Source of the DNA: Paludibacter sp.
Lineage (GTDB): Bacteria > Bacteroidota > Bacteroidia > Bacteroidales > Paludibacteraceae
Assembly: GCA_019163375.1 (NCBI GenBank)
Contig: JAFLKK010000019.1
Span: 211,486 to 275,485 of the forward strand
DNA: 64,000 bases
Direction of reading: 5' to 3'
The notes beneath the pieces were generated by a model. The model had not been told where the DNA came from. It worked only from the letters and a program-made list of their open reading frames with translations, and did no database searches. Within the stretch, counting starts at the first letter, position 1. Each line of letters opens with the position of its first letter. The position numbers and the translations under genes were made by a program. This document shows, piece by piece, positions 51,860 to 61,321 of this stretch.

Positions 51860-52045
51860 ATGATGGATGGATATGATGATAGTGCGGTGATGGGATTCGG
51901 ATACTGGTTGGGCTGGCTAGTAGGTCTTATCTTCTTGGCAATAATTATTGTATTAATCGTAAGAATTATAACGCAAAAGTATAAACTGAAGAAATCGGAC
52001 AAGAAAGGAAGTTCGCTAGCTGACAATTCTGAGCGAAAGGCCTAA
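51860..52045 (+). CDS. Very small membrane protein, duplicated (copy B)
   Basis: A 61-residue protein, MMDGYDDSAVMGFGYWLGWL, then a long hydrophobic helix (LVGLIFLAIIIVLIVRII) and a Lys/Ser-rich tail. It is the paralogue of the gene at 49089. Synonymous and conservative differences between the copies, in an unbroken frame, support it as coding. It is convergent with BACON gene B. The role is unknown; it may act with the lipoprotein next to it, but this is only a guess from the conserved pairing. Confidence 0.75.
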   Translation: MMDGYDDSAVMGFGYWLGWLVGLIFLAIIIVLIVRIITQKYKLKKSDKKGSSLADNSERKA

Positions 52046-52107
52046 AAGCAACAATAGACCAACTTCGTGAAGTCAGCCTATTGATTGCTCATAAATGAGA
52101 AGAGGAT

Positions 52108-53418
52108 TTATTTTTTCGAAGCGATGGCTCTTTGTAGTGCACCACCCATCATAACGGTAGGTAATACAGATGCAGTAAGGTTCGAATCGTGAAAATTGGT
52201 ACTCCAACCAACTACTGTGCCACAGTTATTGGCATTCCACATATCGTTCAGCACGCCGTTTTTATTGGTGAAGTTTACTGCGTTGTTCGAAATTGTGATA
52301 TTGTAGGTAGAAATATCGTATTGTTTGTAAGCCGAAAGACCTACATTGCTAAACGGTAATTTAGCCGAATAAATTTTGTTGTTACTTATTTCGATGTCAT
52401 GTCCGCTCGAAACCGTTAGTCCGTATTGACCGGGGTTGACCAAAATATTATCTTTTACAAGTACATATGAACCACCTAAATCGCCCGACATAATGCCACC
52501 GCCTGAACCAGAAGGACCACCGCCACGTATCTTGTTACCGATAATTTGGATAGGACTGCCTGCGGCACCGTTCGATCTGCAAAGGCTGATCGCATCTTCA
52601 GGATAACTTTGTCCTAAAATATTTTCGCCTACGTTGTAGCTAATGCTGGAGCCTGCACCTTTGACATCTCCAAATTGTACCAATTGTCCGCGTGGCATTG
52701 GTCCCTGAACATTTTTAATATCGTTGTATAGCACTTTAATGGCACTACCAATGTCGGCTACTACGCCGCTTTCTACATATTCCATCGAGCAATCTCTAAC
52801 AGTGATGTTGGTACAATTCGATAGAAAAACACCTTCGCCTTTCGATGGGCCTAATTTGCAATATTGGATGGTGATGTTTGAACAATTGGACAGCTTAATA
52901 CAATGCCCGGTAGGGTTTGTGATTTCAAGGTAGCTGATGGTCATATTGCTTTTGCCATCTAACGAGACTGGAGCCGAAACTGTGTAAGGCGATGCACTTA
53001 TTGCGGCTGAGACTGGTGCTGCTGCTTGTGTGATGGTAACTTTCTGAGCTGTGGCGTACGTTGCCGAAACGGTTACTACTGCCGAGCGTGTTACGTTTTG
53101 AGTATTGGCGGCTGCCTTTACGGTCATAGTACCGTTGTTCGAACCGGATGGGCTACTTACTGTTAGCCATGTTTGATCGCTGCTTACGGCCCAACTTGTA
53201 TTGGAACTGATGTTGAAGCTGGCTGTGGCAGCTGCTGTTTCTGCGATATTTAGTGTGCTTGTTGAAACAGTTAATGTTGTTGCGCGTCTTCTTGCTAGTT
53301 GCAGCGCAGTTGAATCCTCTGAAACACTCATTGCCGGTTCGGGAATTGTTGAATCCTTACATGAGAAGCCTAAGATGGATAGAAGGACGATTGTTGTTAA
53401 TAAAAGAAATTTGTTCAT
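52108..53418 (-). CDS. BACON-domain parallel beta-helix lipoprotein (copy B)
   Basis: A 436-residue paralogue of the 49338 protein. It has a lipobox signal peptide (MNKFLLLTTIVLLSILGFSC), the conserved LQLARRRATT stretch, one BACON domain (LTVSTSTLNIAETAAATASF and ATYATAQKVTITQAA), then a beta-helix that is more than four-fifths identical by eye to copy A (GEGVFLSNCTNITVRDCSME, AIKVLYNDIKNVQGPMPRGQ, SGSGGGIMSGDLGGSYVLVK). The longest frame begins at 53601, but the first 61 residues precede the lipobox signal and are not credible. Confidence 0.88.
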   Translation of the reverse strand: MNKFLLLTTIVLLSILGFSCKDSTIPEPAMSVSEDSTALQLARRRATTLTVSTSTLNIAETAAATASFNISSNTSWAVSSDQTWLTVSSPSGSNNGTMTVKAAANTQNVTRSAVVTVSATYATAQKVTITQAAAPVSAAISASPYTVSAPVSLDGKSNMTISYLEITNPTGHCIKLSNCSNITIQYCKLGPSKGEGVFLSNCTNITVRDCSMEYVESGVVADIGSAIKVLYNDIKNVQGPMPRGQLVQFGDVKGAGSSISYNVGENILGQSYPEDAISLCRSNGAAGSPIQIIGNKIRGGGPSGSGGGIMSGDLGGSYVLVKDNILVNPGQYGLTVSSGHDIEISNNKIYSAKLPFSNVGLSAYKQYDISTYNITISNNAVNFTNKNGVLNDMWNANNCGTVVGWSTNFHDSNLTASVLPTVMMGGALQRAIASKK

Positions 53419-54494
53419 ACTTGTTTTTTGTTTTGAAAGATAGTGAAGCAGATTCCAAAATATGGAAAAATCCATTGTTGTTTTGTCTGAGTCAAAGTAA
53501 CGGACAAAATTGTAGGGAATTGTGGAGTGATTTTGTGTGGCAATTAGTGTGTCTTTTGTAGTGATAAGTACTACGAAAGTATTTCTGTGTTCGGAAGTCA
53601 AATACAGGTGTGGGTTTTAAAGTATATGTTGGAGTTTTACGTTAGTCGTAATTGTAAGTATCATGTTCTGAATTATTTATTGGTGGTGTATGCTTCGTAA
53701 TTTTCGAAATGAATTGTAAATTATTGAAGCGATTCGTTTGTATAACAGAAATATAATGTGGCAAAAAATGCTACAATATTGTTTGATGTGAGAGTAAATT
53801 GATGCACTTTACAATAATGGATTAATTACAATTTCACTTAATCGACGACATATTTAAATATTATTCACACTAAAATACACATATATTAGTATTTTTTAGC
53901 TAAATCAGAAAAACTTTTTTAATGTGTCTGTTTTGAATTTGGATAAACTATGACAAATGAATTTTAAAATTAAACATTATGTCATAAATATATCAACATA
54001 AAAATTACTTAAAGCGCAATATTTTAGATAATTAGCAAATTTAATACGAGAAAATAATTTTCTATGCAGTGTTTTTTGTGCCCGGAAATTGTTGTTTCCG
54101 TCTCCCCAAAGTAGATATGAAGTTGAGCTTAAAATATGAATAATTGATAAAATCGTAAACGAATTATGATTTTTGTTGGTTGTTTTTTTTGGAATTTTGG
54201 AGTATAATGAGGGATGGATTAGCCGGAATATTTTGCTTCTATATCTTATACCAACTGTACATATAAAATGGCCCAAAGTCATTTTTTATGTCTACTGTTG
54301 TTAATGCCGATTGAAAATTCCGCTTGCGGAAGGTCTACAAACAAATAGAACAATGAGACTTTGTCGAAATTGGGCTATATTGTTTCTATAATCTGTATTA
54401 AATGATAGTTATTGCCCGATAGAAATTCAGATAAAAAAACGCCCAACTTCAGGATAATCCTAAAGTTGGGCGCACTACTATATGAAGTTCGTAA
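53419..54494. other. 1076-bp AT-rich non-coding region upstream of BACON gene B
   Basis: No convincing gene is present. The first ~630 bp correspond to the upstream region of copy A, with several short conserved blocks. The remainder holds a small hairpin (TTCCGCTTGCGGAA near 54318) and the terminator of gene X (54440-54472). A 101-codon minus-strand frame at 53977-54282 has no protein-like features. Confidence 0.55.
54440..54472 (-). terminator. Terminator of gene X
   Basis: CGCCCAACTT (54440-54449) pairs with AAGTTGGGCG (54463-54472). On the minus strand the hairpin is followed by TTTTTTTATC. It lies 22 bp after the stop. Confidence 0.85.
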
Positions 54495-56138
54495 TTATCT
54501 GGAAACTGTTTTGTTCTTAAAAGTAGACACATCCACTACATCCTGATTATCGTTATCGAAGGTAATGGCTACGCTGTCGCCAATAGCAGTTACCGGAAAA
54601 TCGTTGGATATTTGTGACGAGCCGATAAATACTTTAGGTAAATTGCGCAGCGTGAAATAATAGTAAGTATTACCATTTTTTACGTCGCCATTGATACGGG
54701 TAACCACCGATTGGATTATCTTTTTCTCGGTTTTGCTTTTGGCATTGATCTTATTTCCCGACATATTAAAGGCGTTTTTGTATGCCATTAATGCTTCACG
54801 CAGGGTATTGCCCACTCCTACTATTGTATAATCTTCTATGGCCACCATGGCGTACATTTTCACCAGTCCGCCGTTGTCTTTCAGTGTGATAACATAGGTT
54901 GGGATGTTGTTGATGTTGTAGGGGATTGGTAATGAAGCCGAGAAGCCTTTTTCCTGTACTTTGCCGGTGGCCGATTTTTGTGCTGCAAATTCGGTAGCGC
55001 CACTTTGCTTGTACCAAATGGCTTTCTTAGTGCGCGTGTTTACCAATACAAACCCAACAGTGGACTCGTCGGCACCTACCGAAGTAAGTCCGGTGTACCA
55101 ATACGCCTCATTGTCGTCGCCGTATACCAACGAAACCGGTTCGGTGATTTGCAGTTTATTTTCGTTCGAGAAGTTCCAGTAGCCTTTTACAAATTCGCCC
55201 CAGTCGTTAAGCTGTTTTTCAACAAAGCTGGCCGGTTGCACGCGATCCACCCATTTGGGTACGCTGTTCAGGGAATATTCTTTGATGTCACCGGTTTCAG
55301 CATTTACAATCACAACGCCTTGTGCTTCTTCACCACCAAAACCAATGGTCTTTTTGTATTTTGTAACCACCCAGAATGGAATTCCGGCATCGTCAATTTC
55401 GAACGAATAATCGGTCAACCCAACATTCCAATAGCCATGGAAGTATAGATAGCGTTCCAGATTATCGAAGAAATAAGCTTCCGATTGGTATTTTACGCGT
55501 ATGCTTTTGCCACCTACTTCTTGCACCAACTTCACATCGCGCTCATTGCAGGCATTTACCATTACATAGCCTGGAGCTCCTTCAATGTTTTTTTGCCATT
55601 TAAAGAACCCGGAGTGCAGGAGTGGAGCCACCCAATAAAGATCATTGCCCACTTTCTGGATGTTGAAAGTACCTAGTCTTACCTGGCTGCCCAAAGCGGA
55701 TTGCGAACCAAGTACTTTGTCGCCCAATAGCTCGGCAAGTGATTGATCTACCACACGAATTTTTTCGATGGAGATAGGCAACATATGGCTCGAAAGTTCT
55801 TTGCCTGTTTCAATATTGCCAATCAGACTGCGGTATTTCTCCGTTCTGAAAACGGCCCAGGTGGTAACTGCCGGCACAACGGTAATGTATAAAAACAAGA
55901 TGCCCAAAAGCACTGCAGGTATCTTAGCTGATTTAAGTTTTGGGAGTTGTTGCTGACCGTTAACCTGATTACCCAATGTTTGAATGCTAGCAAGGTTGTC
56001 GAGCACTATCCACACCACTATCAGGAACATGATAAGTATAGGGAAACTCAAAAAACGAAAATTCAGCACCGGCATGTACATATAAACAATTACAACTGCT
56101 GCCAAAAGTAATACCAAGATATTTTTAATTTTACTCAT
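54495..56138 (-). CDS. Uncharacterised membrane protein with PepSY-like repeats (gene X)
   Basis: A 547-residue protein with three hydrophobic helices in its first ~100 residues (near 5-22, 27-46 and 74-97), followed by a large exported region. That region has repeated alpha/beta units of the PepSY kind, for example VIVNAETGDIKEYSLNSVPK, VNTRTKKAIWYKQSG and VITLKDNGGLVKMYAMVAI. The longest frame starts at 56168; the ATG at 56138 (MSKIKNILVLLLAAVVIVYM) is chosen. I do not recognise a named family. The C-terminal end (from KVFIGSSQ) is duplicated as a fragment at 51486-51644. The gene is followed by its own terminator and lies 105 bp from prfC. Confidence 0.75.
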   Translation of the reverse strand: MSKIKNILVLLLAAVVIVYMYMPVLNFRFLSFPILIMFLIVVWIVLDNLASIQTLGNQVNGQQQLPKLKSAKIPAVLLGILFLYITVVPAVTTWAVFRTEKYRSLIGNIETGKELSSHMLPISIEKIRVVDQSLAELLGDKVLGSQSALGSQVRLGTFNIQKVGNDLYWVAPLLHSGFFKWQKNIEGAPGYVMVNACNERDVKLVQEVGGKSIRVKYQSEAYFFDNLERYLYFHGYWNVGLTDYSFEIDDAGIPFWVVTKYKKTIGFGGEEAQGVVIVNAETGDIKEYSLNSVPKWVDRVQPASFVEKQLNDWGEFVKGYWNFSNENKLQITEPVSLVYGDDNEAYWYTGLTSVGADESTVGFVLVNTRTKKAIWYKQSGATEFAAQKSATGKVQEKGFSASLPIPYNINNIPTYVITLKDNGGLVKMYAMVAIEDYTIVGVGNTLREALMAYKNAFNMSGNKINAKSKTEKKIIQSVVTRINGDVKNGNTYYYFTLRNLPKVFIGSSQISNDFPVTAIGDSVAITFDNDNQDVVDVSTFKNKTVSR

Positions 56139-56243
56139 AAGGGAATGTTTAAAATGTTTATAATTCAATTTGTGTTTTAAGTAATCGCTTGTATTTCTAT
56201 TGGTCTAATAATAACCAATAAACCATTTCCCAATTAACTAATT

Positions 56244-57821
56244 CTAAAATTCCGAAGTGAAATGGAATCGTATTTTTTTGAAATCGTTTTGAGCCATTTG
56301 TAACACGTAACCCGAGTCGGCAAGAAACACGTCGCGTCCCTCTTTGTCTTTCGCCATATATTGCGCCTTGCGTTTCTTGAAATTTTCCAGTTCTTCGGCA
56401 TCGTCGCTCTCTATCCAACAAGCTTTGTACAATGAGATAGGATCCCAACGACATTGAGCGTTGTATTCGTGTAGCAGGCGATATTGAATTACTTCAAACT
56501 GAAGTTGACCTACCGTTCCGATAATTTTACGACCGTTGTACTGATTGGTAAATAGCTGTGCTACACCTTCGTCCATTAGTTGGTTTACACCTTTTTCCAA
56601 TTGTTTTGTTTTCATTGGATCGGCGTTTTCAATGTATTTAAACATCTCGGGCGAGAAGCTTGGAATGCCTTTGAAATGCAGCATTTCGCCGCCGGTCAGT
56701 GTATCGCCGATTTTGAAGTTTCCTGTGTCGGGGAGACCTACAATATCGCCGGCATATGCTTCGTCGACCGTTTCTTTTTTCTGCGCCATAAAAGCCGTAG
56801 GGCTTGAGAAACGCATCATTTTACCATGACGAACATGCTTGTAGTTGACGTTACGTTCAAATTTACCGGAGCATATTTTTACAAAAGCAATACAGCTGCG
56901 GTGGTTTGGATCCATATTGGCATGGATTTTAAAGATAAAGCCCGAGAAAGCCTCTTCGTATGGATCAATCTCACGTTCTTGCGTGTGTATTGGTCGGGGA
57001 GAAGGAGCAATTTCTACAAAGCAGTCGAGCAGCTCTCTCACTCCAAAGTTATTCAGCGCACTACCAAAAAATACGGGTGCCAGTTGACCGGCAAGGTATT
57101 TTTGGATGTCAAACTCAGAATAAACGCCGTTGATCAACTCCATGTCCTCACGAAGTTTTTCGGCATCATGTTTACCCACGTAGTTTTCCAATTCGGGACT
57201 ATTAATGTCCGAAAATGCAACCGATTCGCTGATGGATTGTTTGCTGGGTGTGAAAAGATCCAGACTTTGTTTGTGAATGTTGTACACTCCTTTGAACGAG
57301 AATCCCTGATTGATCGGCCAGCTAAGCGGGCGTACATTGATGCCCAGTTCAGCTTCCAGTTCGTCCAGCAAATCAAAAGCATCTTTCCCTTCGCGGTCCA
57401 TTTTGTTTACGAAAATCATTACCGGCGTGTTGCGCATGCGACATACTTCCATCAGTTTTCGCGTTTGGGCTTCCACCCCTTTGGCAGTATCCACCACGAT
57501 GATTACGCTGTCAACAGCCGTAAGTGTGCGGTAGGTGTCTTCGGCAAAATCCTGGTGACCGGGCGTGTCCAGAATGTTTATTTTATAATCGCGGTATTCG
57601 AAACCCATTACCGATGTTGCCACCGAAATACCACGTTGTTTCTCAATCTCCATCCAGTCGGATGTAGCTGTTTTTTTTATTTTGTTCGATTTTACGGCAC
57701 CGGCCACATGAATTGCACCACCAAAAAGCAAAAGTTTTTCGGTAAGGGTTGTTTTTCCCGCATCGGGGTGACTGATAATGGCAAATGTACGGCGACGTTT
57801 AATTTCGGAATGTAAGCTCAT
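56244..57821 (-). CDS. prfC: Peptide chain release factor 3
   Basis: RF3 is a GTPase that recycles RF1/RF2 from the ribosome. The 525-residue protein has G1 [17 protein letters not shown]2 around [13 protein letters not shown]3 DTPGHQDF and G4 NKMDRE. The order DAGKTTLTE, then [20 protein letters not shown], and the C-terminal [20 protein letters not shown] distinguish it from EF-G. An excellent promoter lies upstream. A large plus-strand frame (56826-57815) overlaps it and is a shadow. Confidence 0.95.
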   Translation of the reverse strand: MSLHSEIKRRRTFAIISHPDAGKTTLTEKLLLFGGAIHVAGAVKSNKIKKTATSDWMEIEKQRGISVATSVMGFEYRDYKINILDTPGHQDFAEDTYRTLTAVDSVIIVVDTAKGVEAQTRKLMEVCRMRNTPVMIFVNKMDREGKDAFDLLDELEAELGINVRPLSWPINQGFSFKGVYNIHKQSLDLFTPSKQSISESVAFSDINSPELENYVGKHDAEKLREDMELINGVYSEFDIQKYLAGQLAPVFFGSALNNFGVRELLDCFVEIAPSPRPIHTQEREIDPYEEAFSGFIFKIHANMDPNHRSCIAFVKICSGKFERNVNYKHVRHGKMMRFSSPTAFMAQKKETVDEAYAGDIVGLPDTGNFKIGDTLTGGEMLHFKGIPSFSPEMFKYIENADPMKTKQLEKGVNQLMDEGVAQLFTNQYNGRKIIGTVGQLQFEVIQYRLLHEYNAQCRWDPISLYKACWIESDDAEELENFKKRKAQYMAKDKEGRDVFLADSGYVLQMAQNDFKKIRFHFTSEF

Positions 57822-57863
57822 TTGTTGTAGGTGGTGAGTAATCTGTAGTTATTATTTGAGGTG

Positions 57864-57894
57864 CAAAGGTACATTTTTTGAGCCGAATAGCCAA
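57864..57894 (-). promoter_or_regulatory. Bacteroidota promoter (-33 and -7) for prfC
   Basis: The minus strand has TTGG (57891-57894 region) followed after 20 bp by TACCTTTG (57864-57871). The -7 box is a full match and the spacing is standard. Confidence 0.7.
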
Positions 57895-57946
57895 TAGTTG
57901 AACTAAGCTTGTGAAAATGTACCGAACTGCTGTTTCGTAAATAATA

Positions 57947-57971
57947 AAAGCCGACTGTTTAGTCGGCCTTT
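57947..57971 (-). terminator. Terminator after the 58002 gene
   Basis: AAAGCCGACT (57947-57956) pairs with AGTCGGCCTTT (57961-57971, one bulge) around a four-base loop. It lies 30 bp after the stop of the minus-strand outer-membrane protein. Confidence 0.75.
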
Positions 57972-58001
57972 ATGGGTAGAAACAAGGGGTAAAATGTTAT
58001 T

Positions 58002-59564
58002 CTATAGTTTGTAACCAAACGAAACCACAATGTTGTTTACTGATGTTTTTACGGTTCCTGCAGTGTTCTTGTTCGATAAGTCATTGTCGTTATACGGATA
58101 GAATGTTTCGCTCAGATTTTTATTGGTAAATGCTATGTCCACCGACCATTTGCTGGTATGGTAACCGGCACCAACCGATTCGTACATAGTTCCACTGCCA
58201 ATGAAGTATTGTGTGTCTATTCTTTTAGTGTTTTGTCTCAAAAATTCAGTTGCATCTTTGTCGGTCGATCTGGTAGTGTAGGCAAGTCCGGCACGTACAG
58301 TAACGTTTTCGTTGATATTGAACTCTCCTCCGATTTTGAACCGAAGGATATTTTTCAAATTGTCTTTTATCGCCTGATTTTCGTCCATGTAATAAAGTGC
58401 ATCTCCCGCCTGGTTTTTAAGACGTGCGCGCGAATTGAGCGCATAGTCAACAGCACCGCTAACAAAGCCTTTTTCGCCGTAGATGTAAGCTGCACTGATA
58501 CCGAATTGCACCATTTTTTGTAGTTTGTAATCCACAATGGCCAGTGGTGTGCTGAATGAGCCGGGTATTCCTCTGTCGATGCTAATTTGTCCGTTTGAGT
58601 TGTCTTTCAATGCGTAAACAGTAGGCGATTGAACGGATATTCCGACATTAAAATTCTCGTTTGGACAAACAATAGCGCCTAATTTGAAGTTGATGCCGGT
58701 TCCTTTGGTGCTGATACTGTCTTTTAAATCCATTGTTCCGCCAAATTCCAGCGCCTCCGAATATTTACCAACACAAGAATAATTCAGGGTTTGGATGTTG
58801 GCAGTCAGGCCTAGGTGAATGAAATTGTTGTAGCTACCCGCCCAACCCAACGAGAACTCATTCAAAGATCCTTTTTCCGAAGCGTAGTAAGATGGAGTTA
58901 TTTTTTCGGCATTGCCGAGCGAAGATACCCATGTGCTTTCGTTGGCGCCTGGAATTTCTGTTATAAGTCCGGCTTTGTTTGCCAGTGCCGATATCCATGG
59001 TGCGTTGTCGTTTTGATAAGCGCTACTGCTTCCTAAGTCAGTGCCTTTTATATTGCCCGTGTTGTAGGCAATATAGTCGCTAATAGATGTTTGAGTAGCG
59101 TTGTCATTACTGCCAATAAACAACTTGCGATTGAAATTTGCTAGTTTGTTGTAGCTTAGCGAAAAACTTTGCGTGAACATACTTTCCCGTTTTCTCTTTT
59201 TCTCTTTTTTGTCCTTGCTTTGTTTCTTCAGCGATGACGGCACCAACACGAATGAGAAGCTGTTGAGTCCCATGTTGGATTGCGAGAAAAAGCCGGTGCC
59301 GCTGTACCAGTTGGCTTTGGATTTTTGAAGTTGCATATTTCCGGTGGCCATAAACTCGGAATTTTTGTAAAGACCAATTCCCGCCGGATTGTCTTTGATA
59401 GCTGTGGCGTCGCCTCCAACCGCACTCAGGGAGCCTGCCATGCCCATATATCTTGCGGTTCCGTAAATGTCTGATTGCAGAAATCGCGATGCGTCAAATT
59501 CGGTTTGAGCCATTGACGATGCGCTGTAAATAATTACAGCCAAAATGGTTATATACTTTCTCAT
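58002..59564 (-). CDS. OMPP1/FadL/TodX-family outer-membrane protein (copy 1)
   Basis: An outer-membrane barrel protein of 520 residues, of the OMPP1/FadL/TodX type that moves hydrophobic molecules. It has a signal peptide (ending SSMAQTEFDA) and a conserved N-terminus ASRFLQSDIYGTARYMGMAG, then GGDATAIKDNPAGIGLYKNS. The rest is beta-rich and ends in an aromatic-terminated strand (NNIVVSFGYKL). Its substrate is unknown; these are sometimes called haemin receptors in Bacteroides. The 59681 gene upstream is a paralogue with the same opening pattern. A promoter with full -33 and -7 elements lies at 59592-59623. Confidence 0.85.
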   Translation of the reverse strand: MRKYITILAVIIYSASSMAQTEFDASRFLQSDIYGTARYMGMAGSLSAVGGDATAIKDNPAGIGLYKNSEFMATGNMQLQKSKANWYSGTGFFSQSNMGLNSFSFVLVPSSLKKQSKDKKEKKRKRESMFTQSFSLSYNKLANFNRKLFIGSNDNATQTSISDYIAYNTGNIKGTDLGSSSAYQNDNAPWISALANKAGLITEIPGANESTWVSSLGNAEKITPSYYASEKGSLNEFSLGWAGSYNNFIHLGLTANIQTLNYSCVGKYSEALEFGGTMDLKDSISTKGTGINFKLGAIVCPNENFNVGISVQSPTVYALKDNSNGQISIDRGIPGSFSTPLAIVDYKLQKMVQFGISAAYIYGEKGFVSGAVDYALNSRARLKNQAGDALYYMDENQAIKDNLKNILRFKIGGEFNINENVTVRAGLAYTTRSTDKDATEFLRQNTKRIDTQYFIGSGTMYESVGAGYHTSKWSVDIAFTNKNLSETFYPYNDNDLSNKNTAGTVKTSVNNIVVSFGYKL

Positions 59565-59591
59565 ATTCGGTGTTTAAAATTGCATAGAATG

Positions 59592-59623
59592 CAAAATTAA
59601 ACAAAAAACTTTGTTTAACCAAA
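59592..59623 (-). promoter_or_regulatory. Bacteroidota promoter (-33 TTTG and -7 TAATTTTG) for the 58002 gene
   Basis: On the minus strand TTTG (59620-59623) is followed after 20 bp by TAATTTTG (59592-59599), both matching the consensus. Confidence 0.75.
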
Positions 59624-59646
59624 TGATGTTCTGTATGGCTCAAAAA

Positions 59647-59676
59647 AAAGCCTCCGGTTCAAAGAACGGAGGCTTT
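59647..59676 (-). terminator. Terminator after the 59681 gene
   Basis: AAAGCCTCCG (59647-59656) pairs exactly with CGGAGGCTTT (59667-59676), with a T-run on the minus strand. It sits only 4 bp after the stop codon. Confidence 0.88.
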
Positions 59677-59680
59677 AGCT

Positions 59681-61258
59681 TTAAAATTTAAATCCTAATG
59701 TGACCAATATATTGTTGGTTTTTGTAGTCATTGTGGCGGGTGTTACAGCCAAATTGCTTGATAGTAAATTTGAGTTGTACGGCATGAATGTCTGATCCAG
59801 ATTTTTGTGAACATAAGCACAATCGATAAACCAACCGGCTTCTCTATATCCAAAGCCTGCAGTCAGGTAATTTGTACCGTTGTGTAATAAGTATTCTGTA
59901 TCGGTGCGTGTTGTGTTCAGAACCATTATTTTTCCACCATCTGCTTTTGTAGCACTGCTTGAGTTTGCAAATCCGGCACGAAGTGAGAAGTTATCCGTTA
60001 CTTTGTATTCTCCACCAACTTTTATGGTGTGAACGTTATTTAAAGTATTTGGTATTCTTGCATTATCCTCGGTGTAGATTTGTGTACTTCCTTCTTCATC
60101 CATAAACTTCGTTCCGGTATAATTACTGAAGTCGTATTCTACACTAATAATACCTTTTTTATCAATTACAGCGGCAGCACTAGCATTAATTTGCATTGGT
60201 CCCTGAATTTTGAAGTTGTTGTACCCATCGGTTGGAGTGGATACTGAACCTCTATTTTGAGTGTCGAAGTTTAATGTAGACTGGTAATTGTCTTCCAATG
60301 AATACATTGTGGGCGTATGTACTGCCAATCCGAAGCGTAAGTAGTCGGTTGGGCGAACGATAGCACCAATTTTTAAGTTGAATCCAGATCCTGTTGTAGA
60401 TATTGTGTTGTTTAAGCTCATACCTCCTAAGCCACTGAATTCTTCGCCATATTGACTGAACATCGAATAATCGACACGTAATAAATTCAGCGTTGTTCCA
60501 AGGTAGAATACGTTACTAAAGTTACCTGCCCAGCCTAATGAGTATTCGTCTACAAATCCCTGTTCGCTCAACGTAAAGGATGGTTTTACAGTTTCTCCGG
60601 GCGCTAATAATGACTCCCAAGAGTTTGCTGCGCTTCCCGGATTAATCAAATAGCCTTCGTAAGCTAAAACAGAAATCCATGGAACGTCAATGTTGTCGTA
60701 AGCGCTACCGCTTTGCATGTTTGTTCCGGATAAATCGGCTTCGCTGAGTCCATTTGAGAAGTACGACAAGAAGTCGGTCATGGACGAAGCAGACGATCCG
60801 CTTTTGATAGTTGCGGTGCGGTTGTAATTTTTTAATCTGTTGAACGAAAATGCCCAGTTGGAACTTAATAAACCGCTTGCGCCTGATTCATTTCTCCAGG
60901 TAGGGCTTGCAAATACAAGCGAAAAGTTGTTGAATCCAATTTTGAACGGGTCGGTTGCATTGCCAAATGAGTTTTTTGTTACGCCACCTTCGTTATACTT
61001 CCAGTTCGAATTGGTGCTTTGCATGGTTATATTCATGGTTCCGGTCAATTCCGATTTCCGATAAATACCCAGTCCTGCAGGATTATCCTTGATAGCAGAT
61101 GGATCGCCGCCCAATGCTCCAAAAGCACCTGCCATGCCCATGTAACGGGCTGTTCCTGTAATCTCATTTTGCGTGTATTTTAACGCATCGTATTCTGTTT
61201 GAGCAATTATGTTTGAACAGCTTAGTATTACCGCCACTGCTACTATTATCTTTTTCAT
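59681..61258 (-). CDS. OMPP1/FadL/TodX-family outer-membrane protein (copy 2)
   Basis: A 525-residue outer-membrane barrel, paralogue of the 58002 protein. After a signal peptide (MKKIIVAVAVILSCSNIIAQ) it reads TEYDALKYTQNEITGTARYM and GALGGDPSAIKDNPAGLGIY, the family opening. It ends in a strand NNILVTLGFKF with a terminal Phe, the usual outer-membrane insertion signal. The longest frame starts at 61282, 8 residues earlier; the ATG at 61258 gives the clean signal peptide. Substrate unknown. Confidence 0.85.
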   Translation of the reverse strand: MKKIIVAVAVILSCSNIIAQTEYDALKYTQNEITGTARYMGMAGAFGALGGDPSAIKDNPAGLGIYRKSELTGTMNITMQSTNSNWKYNEGGVTKNSFGNATDPFKIGFNNFSLVFASPTWRNESGASGLLSSNWAFSFNRLKNYNRTATIKSGSSASSMTDFLSYFSNGLSEADLSGTNMQSGSAYDNIDVPWISVLAYEGYLINPGSAANSWESLLAPGETVKPSFTLSEQGFVDEYSLGWAGNFSNVFYLGTTLNLLRVDYSMFSQYGEEFSGLGGMSLNNTISTTGSGFNLKIGAIVRPTDYLRFGLAVHTPTMYSLEDNYQSTLNFDTQNRGSVSTPTDGYNNFKIQGPMQINASAAAVIDKKGIISVEYDFSNYTGTKFMDEEGSTQIYTEDNARIPNTLNNVHTIKVGGEYKVTDNFSLRAGFANSSSATKADGGKIMVLNTTRTDTEYLLHNGTNYLTAGFGYREAGWFIDCAYVHKNLDQTFMPYNSNLLSSNLAVTPATMTTKTNNILVTLGFKF

Positions 61259-61321
61259 ATGTTGAATTTTATTTGTTTTCAATACGTAAACAATTTATCT
61301 CTAGTCGCTTTATTCAATATG

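Larger units (their letters stand above)
51695..54651. repeat. Tandem segmental duplication, right copy
   Basis: The second copy of the block described at 48913-51643. It carries small membrane gene B, BACON/beta-helix gene B, the AT-rich upstream region, and the 3' end of the intact gene X. Confidence 0.85.

Noticed and set aside
53977..54282. 101-codon minus-strand frame upstream of BACON gene B
   Set aside because: It is in AT-rich DNA with no signal peptide, domain or promoter, and the aligned region of the other duplication copy does not keep an equivalent frame.
56826..57815. Long plus-strand frame (329 codons) opposite prfC
   Set aside because: It lies wholly antisense to a well-conserved release factor gene and has the Cys/His/Phe-rich composition of a shadow frame.
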